Below, one piece after another: positions 47,187-57,269 of a stretch of DNA of 64,000 nt (position 1 is the first letter of the stretch; every line of letters begins with the position of its first letter). Below the pieces are notes generated by a model, which worked only from the letters and a program-made list of their open reading frames with translations, ran no database searches and had not been told where the DNA came from. The DNA comes from Emiliania huxleyi CCMP1516 (lineage: Eukaryota; Haptophyta; Isochrysidales; Noelaerhabdaceae). The stretch spans positions 208,433 to 272,432 of the forward strand of contig NW_005195368.1 in the NCBI RefSeq assembly GCF_000372725.1, in the 5' to 3' direction. A program made the position numbers and the translations under genes.

Positions 47187-48960
47187 GCCTTACGCACTCT
47201 TAAAGAAAGAAAACAGACAACCCAAGGGAGGGATGGGAGGACGGCACGCCGCCACCACACAGGGATTTTAAGGAGAGGTGTGTGGTGCGCTATCCGTCGC
47301 CCACCCTAGGGAGTCTGCCTCTTCCTATCTCTCTTCGCAGTCTCTCGCCGATTCTCGCTGCAACCTTCATGCCACCTCGCGGTCGTCCCACCCTCGTCGT
47401 TCTCTCCCTTGTCACTTCCTCCTCTGTCGCGTCGTTCTCTTCTGCCTCGTCCTGCGACGCCGCCGCCTGCCGGTCCCTTGTTCTCGCGGCTTCTTTCGCC
47501 TTTCGGCGCAACTCCGTCCTCCTCGCGGCGTATCCTGGCCCCTCGAGTCTATCGAGCTCCCCTCGCGCAAGGACCACATTTCTGACTCCCACTCCGATCA
47601 TTTGCCTACAGGTCATGTTGTTGCTCAGGTCCACTCTCTCTTCGAACACTCGTGCCTCTACGGATGATGCCGGCGCTGGGGTCCCCTTCGGATGCATCGT
47701 GACATCTGACAACTGGATTTCCACTGGTTCGTCCTCCTCGGAGTCATCTTCCCCGTCCTCCTTCCGCTCGGCTCTTCGCTCGGTACGTTCGGTGTGGCTC
47801 ACCCTCCATGCCGTGAACAGGCGCTTTATCCACCCTATATTCTTCTCTCGTTCCTCTGCCCGTGCCTTGGTCTTGTCGTTGTTTCGCACCCATGTCTGTA
47901 TGGCAATCGAGGCTGCCTTCCCCACTACCTGTAGTTCACTCGTCACCTCTCCCGCGAGCTCCCTTCTCTTTCTTTCGGGTATGGAGTCCGTGAGTGCGGG
48001 TAGCGTGCAGGCAATCACGGGCGCTATTTTGTCGTACTCCTCTTCGGCGAGCGCTCCAAATCTAGACCCTTTCGCCTTTAAGGAGGCTGCCCTCGCTCGT
48101 CTCAGGAATGTGGCGGTGTCTTTTGAGTCCGGCGCCTCCCGTTCAACTCTTGCTGTCGCCCTCGCTGTGTGTTTGTCGAGCTTCCGCATGAAGTGACGCG
48201 CCTCTTCCTTATTTCCAGCGCAGCTGCCGCTCAGTATGTGCGCCAACGACGCCTGTGGTGGCTCACTGTCTTCTTGTTTCCAGTCGTCCCAGTCTCCCAG
48301 TTCCCCGCGTCTCCTCCTTGCCTCGCGCGCCTCTTTTGTGGCCTCATCCCTAGCCGCCTTGCACGCTCTGCATCCCCAGAACGCACTTCTCGTGGCGGGG
48401 CCCCTCATTCCCCGTTTCTTTTCCCCCTCTAGAATACGCCTGTGGTGTGCCCCGTGTGGCACCCCGACCTGTTGTCTCACCCTGGCCCCCAAGATCGTTT
48501 TGGTCGTCACATTGTGATCCCCGACGTCGTCAAATGTCGCCCGCCTGTCCTTCCCCCCGTTCTCGTCCGGTAATCTCATCTTATTATCCCATCGATGCTT
48601 GAGGCTGGCTACTGCCACTTCGCTCCACAACCGTCCCGCCACCCCTGCCGTGTGCGATCCTGGCCTCACTGTCTTTCGATATTGCTCGCACACCCACTCG
48701 TGCGCGCTCTTACACATGTGTCCGTACGTCCGTCGGTCCACTATCTCCCTCTTCTCTGCGTTCTTAAAAGAAAGAAAGAAAGAAAACAGACAACCCAAGG
48801 GAGGGATGGGAGGACGGCACGCCGCCACCACACAGGGATTTTAAGGAGAGGGGTGTGATGCGCTATCCGTCGCCCACCCTAGGGAGTCTGCCTCTTCCTA
48901 TCTCTTTTCGCAGTCTTCTCTGCGTTCTTCACACAAAAACTCGCCTACGAAACTTTCTTC
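47187..48960 (-). mobile_element. 5'-truncated non-LTR retrotransposon pair with probable target-site duplication
   Basis: The main copy (about 48764-47205) carries the C-terminal part of an ORF2-like protein: RTYGHMCKSAHEWVCEQYRK, FWGCRACKAARDEATKEARE, SLAHILSGSC (possible CCHC-type knuckle) and ERTTRVGRPRGGMKVAARIG, then the shared 3' tail. A second, internally deleted copy lies immediately upstream (48932-48766): both start with gaacgcagagaag, and the second jumps to the 3' end. The whole block is bracketed by attcttaggaatctggccca (47154) and attcttgtaggaatctggcc (48961), each followed by a gccgaatatc-type end, which looks like a diverged target-site duplication. No reverse transcriptase motif remains. 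The coordinates give the bracketed block. Confidence 0.6.
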
Positions 48961-49097
48961 ATTCTTGTAGGAATCTGGCCCACCACCGCCGAATATCGGC
49001 ACTGTGAGGCCCCCGGCTTCGAGCCCTCCTCCCGCTTGCCCCGACGGTCGAAAGACTCGCACCTGAGCTCGTCGCAGCTGGCAAGGCCTCCTTCGAG

Positions 49098-51493
49098 ATG
49101 CCTCCGAAAAACGCTGTCGAGCTCTACGACGCCCAGTTCGCGCGCAAGCAGCAGAGCACCGGGCTCAGCCCTTACATTGCTCCCGCGCAGCAGCAGCGAA
49201 CGGCGCCACAGATCTCGCCCGAGGTACAGAAGAAGCTGCTGGATGCGCTGGCCAAGGAGGCGGAGAAGGCACGCGCGAGAGAGGAGGAGCGGCGCAAGCG
49301 CGACCCGACCTACCGGCCCGACGCGATGGACCTCTCATACAAGCAGCTCAAGCCGTTTGACAAGTACATCGACTACTACGAGCGGCTCGGCGTCTCGGAG
49401 TTTGCGTCCGAGGGCGAGCTCAAGGCGGCGTTCAAGGGCCTCTCGCTGCAGCTGCACCCGGACAAGCAGAGCGGCAAGACCGACGCCGAGGCGGCCACCG
49501 CAAAGGCGCGCTACTTTGAGGTGGTGGACGCATTCACAGTGCTGATCGACCTGCCGACGCGGCGGGTGTACGACCAGCAGCGCGACAAGCGCGCCGCCGC
49601 GGAGGACGCCGGCCTCGCCGACGCCGGCAAGTGCGACAAGCCGCCTCCGACCTGCGTGGACGTGCCGGTCAGCATCGAGCAGGTGTGTCTCGGATAACGA
49701 CCTTGGGGAATGCGCGAGGGACTGCGGCACACTGCAGCACACTCTCGGGCGAGGGACTGCGACACACTGCAGCACACTCAGGCGAGGGACTGCAGCACAC
49801 CTCCACGCCGCCGGGCTAGCTCGCACACCTGGCGCGACGGCCGAAGGACTACGACCGGCACCCGGTCGTCCAAAACTAAAAGGCAGCGGTGACTACGCCG
49901 ACTACTACCCTGCATCGAGCAGGTGTACAAGGGGGCTCGGCTGCACGTGCCGTTTGCTCGCTCGTACTTTGCGGGGACGAAGTACGAGCGGGTGGAGCGC
50001 GAGGAGATCTTCACGCTCAAGGTGAACCGCGGAGAGCCCCCCACATCTCCCCACATCTCCCCACATCTCCCCACATCTCCCCATAAGGTGAACCGCGGAG
50101 AGCCCGAAGGCGCAACCTACTGGCACCGCTCCCAAGGCGACGTCGGTAGAGAGGGGAGGACACAGGGTGGCCAGCGACGGGGCACCAGCGCGGCATGGGT
50201 GGGACGCAAAGCGAGGCAGAAGACGGCCACGCGGGAGCGACACAGACATCGACAGACACACGACACAAGATGCTGAGCCAGCCGGGCTGCCACACATCTT
50301 GAGTGCGCGTAGGCAACGTCGGGCCGACCGGCCGCGCAGACCTCGTCTTTTGCCTGACAATGGCGCCGAAGAGACGCTCGCCCGCGTCGACGACGGGAAG
50401 ATTCCTCTGAACCGCCTCGGACCCGGTCCTGCAGGCGCCGCACGAGACGTTTGCCCGGCTCGGCGACGACGTGTGGCTGTACGACAAGGGACCGGGCGGC
50501 GCGGGTGTGCCGGCCGAGCGCCTCTTCTACGGCGCTCTCGTCCTCTCCATCGACGGGAAGGTTGCGCTTGCCACCGGCAACACGCTAGCGGCCGCCCTCT
50601 AGGAACTTTCTAGGACCCTTCCAGCACCCTTCCAGGAATCTTCTAGGCAACACGCTGGCGGCCGCCCTCGGCTTCGACCGTTCGGGGCTCGGGGAGGTAG
50701 TCGCTTCAAACCGCCTCTCCCATGCCTCCTTCTTGCCTCGCCCTCGCCGCCCTGCCTCCTCTCGCCTCCTCTCGCCTCTCCCTTTGCCTCCTCCTTGCCT
50801 CACTCTCGCCGCGTCTCGTCTGAAGGCGGTCGTCCCCGGCCGCGGCTTGCCGCTGCGAGGGTCGCCGGCCAAGGGCGCGTGCTTGCGGGGCGACCTCGTG
50901 GTCCGGTTCTCCGTCGCGCCACCGCCGGGCGGCAAGGTGGCGTCGCGGCGGCGCGTGCGTGCTGGCCCGCTCGGAGTGTTGCTCCCACCGGTGGCACTGC
51001 TCACCTCGCCGCTCAGCCCTCTCGCGCTTGACGTCCTCCTCTGCCGCACCGCGCTGCCCGCCATCCTGAGGCATGAGGCACGCGCCGCGGCGGAGCGGAC
51101 GTTGCGGCGCGCGGCGCGGACGCTGCGGCGCGGCGCTTTTGATGCCGCCGGCGAGGTGGCGGCGGGCGAGGAGGCGGCGGCGGGCGAGGCGGCGGCGGGC
51201 GAGGCGGCGGCGGCGGCGAGGGAGGTGCGCCCCCCGCGGCTGGTCGCTGTCTATCTGATGGTTGGGGGCTGCGCGCCGGCGGGTGCGAGCGCGGCGGCCC
51301 TGTCACTGATGGGCGCGCTGTCGGCACGGCTTCCGTCGCTGGAGTGGCGCGTGCTGCACTGCTCGGGCGCCGTGCGCTCGCCGCTGCTTGACGACGAGGT
51401 TTCCGACGTGCGCGCCGCTTGCGTGCTGCTACTGGAGGCCCTCGCGGACGACCCGGCCGTGCCACGGCCCTTTGTTGCGGAGGCGGCCGCGTC

Positions 51494-51526
<33 letters not shown>

Positions 51527-53597
51527 GGCCGGCGTGGCGAGCGACAGCGACAGCGACGGCGACGGCGATGGGCTGGAGGAGGTGGAGGAGGGGAGGGCGT
51601 TGGGGCAGGACGCTGGGGCGGGGGCTGCGGGGTCGCTGCTGGAGGGGTACGGCGGCGCTGCGGCGCTGATGCAGCACCCTAGCGTCTCGTGCGTGTACGA
51701 GGCGCACTGCGCGGGCGCGCTGGTGGTCGGGCTAGATGGAGGCTGCGCGCTGCTCGGGGCGTCTCGCGCGTCGTGGTGCGAGGAGGGGGAGGGCGGCAAG
51801 GCGGGCGAGGAGGGGGGAAAGGCGGAGGGCGAGCAGAGGGGAGAGGCGGCCGACGAGAGCGACGAGAGCGACGAGGAGGAGGAGGAGGAGGTTGCGGCGG
51901 GCGCGGCGGAGGGCGGAGGCGGTCACGCACCGAGGCGGAACGCTAAAGAGCACACACATTGCCACCAGTCGACTTTACTCTACACGACACCGACGCACCG
52001 CCAATGGCCCACGCCAGCCAAGAGCCTTGCACCACCTTGGCCCATGCCAGCCAAGAGTCGTGCCCCGCTGCGCCCAGGCTGAGCGCATCTCGCATCGCCG
52101 AGATCGCGTCAGAGTGCTTTGCGGACGACGTCCCGTATGACCCTGACGAGGCGAGGCGGACTCTCGCCCTCCTCTCCGCCGCCTCCCGCCCTCTCCGCCG
52201 CCTCCCGCCCTCCCTGCGGCCTCTCTCCTCTGGCAACCCCCCTTCCCCCACGCGCCTCCCGCCCTCCCTGCGGCCTCTCTCCTCTGGCAACCCCCCTTCC
52301 CCCACGCGCCTCCCGTCACTCCTCCCCCCTCCCCACACCCGGCTCCAGATGGCGGGCTGGGGCGAGGAGCGAGTCATCGCGTGGTTCGAGGGCGGTGGCC
52401 AGCTGCCTGCCGCGTACGCGCGGCGCGAGGCACACGCTCACACCTCACCCACGCGCACCGGGCCTTGCACTGTTAATGCCGCGGGGCTCCTGTCGTCTAG
52501 ACGGGTGGAGTCGCGAGGGCTAGCCTGGCCCTTGCCCCGCCACCTTGTGTGTGTGTGTGTGTGCGTGTGTGCGTGTGTGTGTGTGTGGAGAAGTGTCCAT
52601 TCCCTTACCTCAGGCGGAGCGGGCAGCAGCCTCGGTTCTCTGCCGGCCGGCGCGAGACACTTCCGAGACACATCCCTGCCCCCCCCCCCCCCCTCCCTTC
52701 ACGCTCCTCCCCCCCCCTCAACACGCTCCGCTGCCGCACCTCGCCTGCCGTCCCCCTCCCCTATCTCACGCCCCCCCCCGCCACGCGTGCGCCCAGAGAG
52801 TTCGCCCGGGGCGGAAGCCGCCCCTCGAGAGACAGCCTTCCACTCCCGCGGGAAGAAAGGCGTCGCAGTAGAGTGGCTCACAGCGATGTGCTTGCATGCC
52901 GTGCCGGCAGGTGCGCGCCGCGTGCGCCCGCCCTCGCGCTGCTCCGCGCCTCGAGCTTCCCTTCCTGGTGGGGCTCGCGGCCGCGGCCGGGGGAGGGGGA
53001 GGGGGAGGGCGCTGGCGCGCGCTGCGACGCGCGACGCTCGCCGCCGGCGTGTCGGGCGGCGCGGCGGGCTACGCCGCCGTCGGCCTCCCGTCTGGCAGCT
53101 GCCTGGTCGCCGAGGCTCGCAAGGCGTACGCGGCGCGCGAGCTGCTCGGCTCCGCGCTCGCGCGGCGGGAGAGGCTCGAGGCGTTGCGCGTGAGGCGCCC
53201 TCTAGGAACCTTCTAGGAGCCTCCCAGGACCCTTCCGGGACCCTTCCAGGCGCTGCGCGCGAGGCGCGCGGCGGCGGCGGCGCGCCGCGCGGCGGCGGAA
53301 GTGGAGCGGTCACGGGCTGAGGTGCTCGCGGCGGTGTCGGCGGCGCTGGCCGAGGCGGGTGTCGCCAGGGACAAGTACGACCGCGCCGTGGCGAGTGCGA
53401 CCGCTTCAGGCAGCCGATGCCGCAGCGGTGTGCTCCGCGGCCAGTGCCCACGCTGCAACGGTTGCCCCGGCTTCTGCGCACCAAAGCTGATGCCGTCGAG
53501 GCTGGCCCACTGGCGCGCGTACTGCGCGAACTGCGGCTGCGCGGATAGTGAGCACGAGGCGCTCAGGGAGAAGGAGGAGGAGGAGGAGGACCGATAA
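49098..53597 (+). CDS. Large J-domain (DnaJ-type) co-chaperone, eleven exons
   Basis: Eleven exons join in phase: 49098-49682, 49923-50021, 50088-50141, 50435-50576, 50647-50696, 50826-51934, 52078-52150, 52349-52429, 52614-52649, 52911-53180, 53250-53597, giving 948 residues. The J domain (residues about 90-165) contains YYERLGVSEFASEGELKAAF and LQLHPDKQSG with the HPD motif that stimulates Hsp70. A DnaJ C-terminal substrate domain follows (VYKGARLHVPFARSYFAGTK, VPGRGLPLRGSP, CLRGDLVVRF). Then come a long Ala/Gly/Asp-rich region, a helical ASRIAEIASECFADDVPYDP, a hydrophobic segment and a Cys-rich C-terminus (GQCPRCNGCPGFCAPK, YCANCGCADSEHE). Introns are mixed GT-AG and GC-AG, and several are bracketed by duplicated exon sequence. 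The 52650-52910 join is least certain. Confidence 0.75.
50022..50087 (+). repeat. 66-bp intron with 21-bp flanking duplication
   Basis: GT-AG intron of the J-domain gene. Bases 50019-50039 and 50085-50105 are identical over 21 bp. The insert is four copies of the 10-mer ccacatctcc plus ccat. Removing it restores VNRGEPEGATYWHR. Confidence 0.85.
50577..50646 (+). repeat. 70-bp intron with 24-bp flanking duplication
   Basis: GC-AG intron. Bases 50576-50599 and 50646-50669 match at 23 of 24 positions. The insert is made of ttctaggaact/cccttccagg-like 10-mers, each resembling an acceptor site. Removal restores ATGNTLAAALGFDR. Confidence 0.85.
52430..52613 (+). repeat. Introner family A copy 2
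   Basis: GC-AG intron of the J-domain gene. It shares gggccttgcactgtt, ggctcctgtcgtctagacg, ggagtcgcgagg, the TG run and ggagaagt with the deacetylase intron at 7934-8153, in the same order and orientation relative to transcription. Confidence 0.85.
53181..53249 (+). repeat. 69-bp intron with 20-bp flanking duplication
   Basis: GC-AG intron. Bases 53179-53198 and 53248-53267 match at 18 of 20 positions. The insert (tctaggaacc, ttctaggagc, ctcccaggac, ccttccgggac) is related to that of the 50577 intron. Confidence 0.85.
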
Positions 53598-53889
53598 TGA
53601 CTGCTCGGCCGAGAATGAGCGGGAGGTTACTGGATTGTCAGCTCCTCCTTGTCACCAGTCACACACCGCGCTCAGGCTCAGTATCCATAAACTGGGCGGT
53701 TCATGGAAAGATCTGAAGAGTTAGCCTCCTCTCAGACACGCTGGCTCGAGCACGCTGGCTGCACAATCAAAATATGTTGTGCCTTCTCTATTCCCGCCAC
53801 GCTTCAGACGAGTTGTGACTAGACCGAGATTCCTCATCTCCTGCTCACTGACGCCTATCGGTGACTGTATCGGTATCGCCTTTTCCCCG

Positions 53890-54190
53890 TGCTCAGAACC
53901 TCACTGCCCCGGCGCCCACCCCACGACCTTCTTGGGCAGCGGCTGGTTCGACAGGTCCTCTCGCCGTGGGCGTGGCCCAACCGGCCTTCGCGTCCACAGC
54001 CCCAGCTCCAAACGGCGCCGTCGGCGGTGATGGCGAGGCTGTGGTCGCCTCCTGCCGACACAGCGACGACGCGCCGGCCAATCAAGGCCTCGATCTTCTT
54101 GGGCAGCCCGTTCTCGTGCTGCTCGTCGCCGCGTGGCCCAAGCGGCCAGAGCCTCCATAGCCCCAGCTCCAGACAGCGCACTGGGCATTG
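53890..54190 (-). pseudogene. RCC1-repeat fragment, frameshifted
   Basis: Encodes LPKKIEALIGRRVVAVSAGG, DHSLAITADGAVWSWGCGRE and GRLGHAHGE, then after a 2-base insertion DLSNQPLPKKVVGWAPGQ. It closely matches repeats of the RCC1/HMG gene at 37-39 kb (PKKIEALAGQRVVAVSAGG). Only about two blades remain, so this is a dispersed, broken duplicate. Confidence 0.65.
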
Positions 54191-54275
54191 CACCTTTAAT
54201 GCCGTGGGGCTCCTGTCGTCTAGACGTGGAGACGCGAGGGTCGCCCTCGCCCTTACCCCACCGCTCTCGTGAATG
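54178..54275 (+). repeat. Introner family A copy 3 (partial)
   Basis: Contains gcactgggcattgcaccttt, ggctcctgtcgtctagacg and gacgcgagggtcgcc, matching the two intronic copies, but lacks the terminal TG run. It adjoins the RCC1 fragment. Confidence 0.8.
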
Positions 54276-55324
54276 CGTTTCGTCTAAAACTCGGCGCGCC
54301 GAAGTTGCGCGGAGCACACACACGGCGCGGCGCGTGCATGGCTTGCGATCCCGAGCCCGAGACTTGCTGGGTGGAGACAAGTGGAACGCCACCCTTCATC
54401 TTTCGCCGCGCGTCGCCAGAGTGGTGCGCAGCTGCCTTGCACACCTGCCACCACTTCTGCCCGTGGCCACACGACAGCAACTTAGCAGCAACCAGCACAA
54501 AGCCACAATCCCACTGCACCTTCACGGTCACCCTTTTAGTACCACGCTGCCCACATCCAACAATACAAGCAATGCACTCCACGACGCGAGGAATAGCCCC
54601 CCGATGCCTCCGCAGGCACACGCTCTGGAACATCTCTCCCGACGAGGCAGCTGGCAAGACGCTCTCTGCTCTGCTGAACAAGCCAGGCCACTGCGCCATC
54701 GGCGCGCCACGGCCGGCAGGCACAACAACGCCCACATCAGCTCTTCTCGCAGCTTCACACCCGGCCCTTTGTTGTGTCAGACCCAACTGCCTCAGACACT
54801 CATCTCCTTCCAACGCCACCAGGAAGAGTGTGCTCGGCGACACGTCCAACACGCAGTGCGTCAACACTGCCGGGAGAGGGGTTGTCTATGCTCACAACCT
54901 GGCGGTGGTCCGAGCGGACGGCGGGGGCTTGCGCGGCGTTTCTACCTCAATCAAACGGCTGGATGCATCGACGCCTTGTCTGGCTGACTGGTTTGCGGCG
55001 TGTGCTATGGCGGATGCTGCTGAACTCGAAGCGCCACGCGTCCGTTGCGAGGTGGACGAGGCCCAGGTGACGTCGTTGGCGCCGGCCAGTGTTGTCCGCT
55101 GGCCGCCAACGGGGCTGCCTCTCATTGAGGAGCCTGAGGTTGACCCGTTCGGCCACCACGGCGGCTCGTCGGAGCTCGACTTCGATCCGTTCTCCGAGTT
55201 TGATCTCGACACGTCCAGCGCGGCAGGCATCGGTGGCCTATGCATCGACCCATTTGCGTACAGCAAGCGCGATTGCTCTTTCGACCCGTTTTCGCATATG
55301 CTCGGCGGCGGCGTGTACGCCTAG
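54269..55324 (+). CDS. Hypothetical protein
   Basis: A 351-residue frame with an ATG at 54269. The first half is Cys/His-scattered (CDPEPETCWVE, EWCAAALHTCHHFCPW) and the second acidic and Phe-Asp-Pro-rich (EEPEVDPFGHHGGSSELDFD, FDPFSEFDLDTSSAA, SFDPFSHMLGGG). The D-P-F repeats recall adaptor-binding motifs of endocytic proteins, but that is only a resemblance. The opposite strand is also partly open, and the ATG falls in the family A repeat copy, so the true start may be elsewhere, for instance at MADAAELEAPRVR (about 55007). Confidence 0.35.
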   Translation: MNAFRLKLGAPKLRGAHTRRGACMACDPEPETCWVETSGTPPFIFRRASPEWCAAALHTCHHFCPWPHDSNLAATSTKPQSHCTFTVTLLVPRCPHPTIQAMHSTTRGIAPRCLRRHTLWNISPDEAAGKTLSALLNKPGHCAIGAPRPAGTTTPTSALLAASHPALCCVRPNCLRHSSPSNATRKSVLGDTSNTQCVNTAGRGVVYAHNLAVVRADGGGLRGVSTSIKRLDASTPCLADWFAACAMADAAELEAPRVRCEVDEAQVTSLAPASVVRWPPTGLPLIEEPEVDPFGHHGGSSELDFDPFSEFDLDTSSAAGIGGLCIDPFAYSKRDCSFDPFSHMLGGGVYA

Positions 55325-55477
55325 GCGGCGGACACGCTGTGCACCTGGGCGGGTGATAATCTCGCAGCGATAGGTTCCACGCTGCCCCATGTCCAGCATA
55401 TGCATGGTGATTACGAATTCCTCGCGAGGAACTCGTATGTTTGTGCCGCATGGTATGCATTAATCAATGCATGAGTG

Positions 55478-56055
55478 CTATGGTAGGCTATGGTCAATGG
55501 GATCGCTCTTGGTCGTGTTTGTAGTGTGTGTTGCCGTGCGTCGGGATGCTTTGCAGCAGGCCACCACGCACGCGTAGCAAGGTTCGGATGATTCTGTTTC
55601 ACGATCGGCATACGATGGTGCATGCGCGATATCGGCCCGCATACATGACGAGATCTCTGCGGGACACCAGTAGATTTGTTGAGAGTGGAGATCGTAGATG
55701 CCGATCAGAGATCTTCCACACACGCAGCATCTCTTACAAAACTCAGAGATATTTAACTGAGCTGCCGCCATCGGCACCTCGAGATCTGCTCGAGATCAGC
55801 GACACGCCCTCATCGCCAATGGCGTCGCTCCCGATGACTACTGCATAGGCCCACCCTGCTTTCCCTAGGTCTTCCGACCCGTCTGGCTCTGCGTATGCCA
55901 CCCAGTCGGGCGGGCGTCGTTGCGCCGGCTTGCTCGAGCGCATCCTCAGCTGAGAGCGCGCCGCCGCGATCGAGGATGGTCGTCTGCAACGGTCGGCGTG
56001 GAGCCACTCCTACCGGCAAGCGTCGCCAACCAGGCTGCGACCCCGCCCCCCTCAT
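55478..56055 (-). pseudogene. Possible retroelement remnant with RNase H-like peptide
   Basis: The minus strand gives PPDWVAYAEPDGSEDLGKAG then WAYAVVIGSDAIGDEG, recalling the DGS and AGW core of RNase H domains in non-LTR elements. Downstream, another frame has a Cys-rich ISEFCKRCCVCGRSLIGIYD and YWCPAEISSC. The frames are broken and no reverse transcriptase is seen. Retroelement pieces lie close on the right. Weak call. Confidence 0.3.
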
Positions 56056-56279
56056 GCAGCGTGGGTCGGGGCCATACTGGCCAGGCAGTGAGACATAGAA
56101 TTCACCACTGCAGATGACACTCGCACACCACCTGAAGTCACTCGAGTCCTCGCGCAGCGTCTGCTTTACGAGCGCACCAAGAGCGGTGAAGTCCTTGCGC
56201 CCGCCTCCGGCGACTCGTAAACCGCGCGCAGAACCACCGCGTCGTCGTCCGAAATATCGCGTGCGGTGGGGGGAGGGAC

Positions 56280-56400
56280 GCCAAGCCCAAGGCCATTCAG
56301 CATCGAGGTGACGGAGATGAGGCGGTGGGCGGTGAGGTGGCGGAGATGAGGCGGTGAGGCGGTGGCGGTGAGGTGGCGGAGGTGAAGGCGTCGGACCTCC
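56280..56400. repeat. gaggcggtg-type minisatellite
   Basis: Degenerate repeats of gatgaggcggtg/gaggtggcgga over about 110 bp. Confidence 0.7.
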
Positions 56401-56461
56401 AGTTCGTGCAGCGGCTCAAGTTCAACCGGACCGCACCCCGCACGTGCGAGGTCGTCTTCTT

Positions 56462-56530
56462 GAAATCCCTGTGTCGTGGCGGCGTGCCGTCCTCCCATCC
56501 CTCTTTTTTATCTTTTTTCTTTCTTTCTGG
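56462..56530 (+). mobile_element. Retroelement 3' terminal tail (copy)
   Basis: aaatccctgtgtcgtggcgg and cgtgccgtcctcccatccct, then a T-rich end (tttcttt). Detached tail module of the same family. Confidence 0.7.
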
Positions 56531-56540
56531 CACGGGACTG

Positions 56541-56688
56541 GCGCGCACCTGGCGAGTACAGACCACGCCTCACTTTTTCAGAGGGGGGGGTCCCTCTGGA
56601 AAAAGCTTTTCGCTGCGCATGCTCGAGCCCCGGGCGAGGGCTTGTGCTGTGTGAATAGCAGGCGTGGTCTGTACTCGCCAGGGCGCGC
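56541..56688. other. Nested inverted repeat (long hairpin)
   Basis: Arms 56541-56570 and 56660-56688 are reverse complements with one indel difference. Inside, 56573-56585 and 56592-56605 form a second stem around a G-run. It lies between two retroelement tails and may be a fold-back element or a replication-slip product. Confidence 0.75.
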
Positions 56689-56739
56689 ACCACTGTAACA
56701 CTCGAGAAAAGAATTCGCCATTGCGTCAGAAGAGTGGTC

Positions 56740-57134
56740 GCGAGGAGAGCTCGATAAACTCGAGGGGCCAAAATACGCTGCCAGGAGAGGGGAGTTACGC
56801 CGAGAGGCGAGAGAGGCCGCGAGAGCAAGGGATCGGCAGGCGGCGGCGGCGTCGCGGAACGAGGCAGAGGAGAGCGACATGGAGTCAGAGGATGCAGCGG
56901 CAGGAGAGAGAACGACGAGTCAGAGTGGGAAGACCGCGAGGTGGCATGAACGATGAAGGTCGCTGCGAGAATTGGCGAGAGACTGCGACGACGAGATAGG
57001 AAGAGGCAGACGCCCAAGGGTGGGCGACGGCTAGCACCATACACTCCTCTCCTTGTGTGAAATCCCTGTGTAGTGGCGGTGTGCCGTGTCCTCCCAACCC
57101 ATCCCTCCCTTGTTGAGTGTTTTCTTTCTTTTCC
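56740..57134 (+). mobile_element. 3' fragment of non-LTR retrotransposon (copy)
   Basis: Shares cgagggg...aatacgctgcc, gagagcaagggatcggcagg, the gagaacgacga region and gggtgggcgacggctagcac with the 47-49 kb element, then the ccctgtgtagtggcgg tail and tttctttctttt end. It is 5'-truncated, with frameshifts in the residual coding part. Confidence 0.7.
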
Positions 57135-57269
57135 TTTCGCGTGCGCTTTAGGTGTTTTGTGGACGTACCCGGGTATCTGAACTGGGGTCCAAACCGTTCC
57201 GGCGAGACTTCTCGAGGCTCACTCCCGGCGCGGCTTCCCCGGCGGGCACGTCACAGCTCGCTCTCCACC

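Noticed and set aside
51013-51945. Pro/Arg-rich minus-strand frames opposite the J-domain gene
   Set aside because: Shadows of the Ala/Gly/Asp-rich exon 50826-51934, which stays in phase with its flanking exons.
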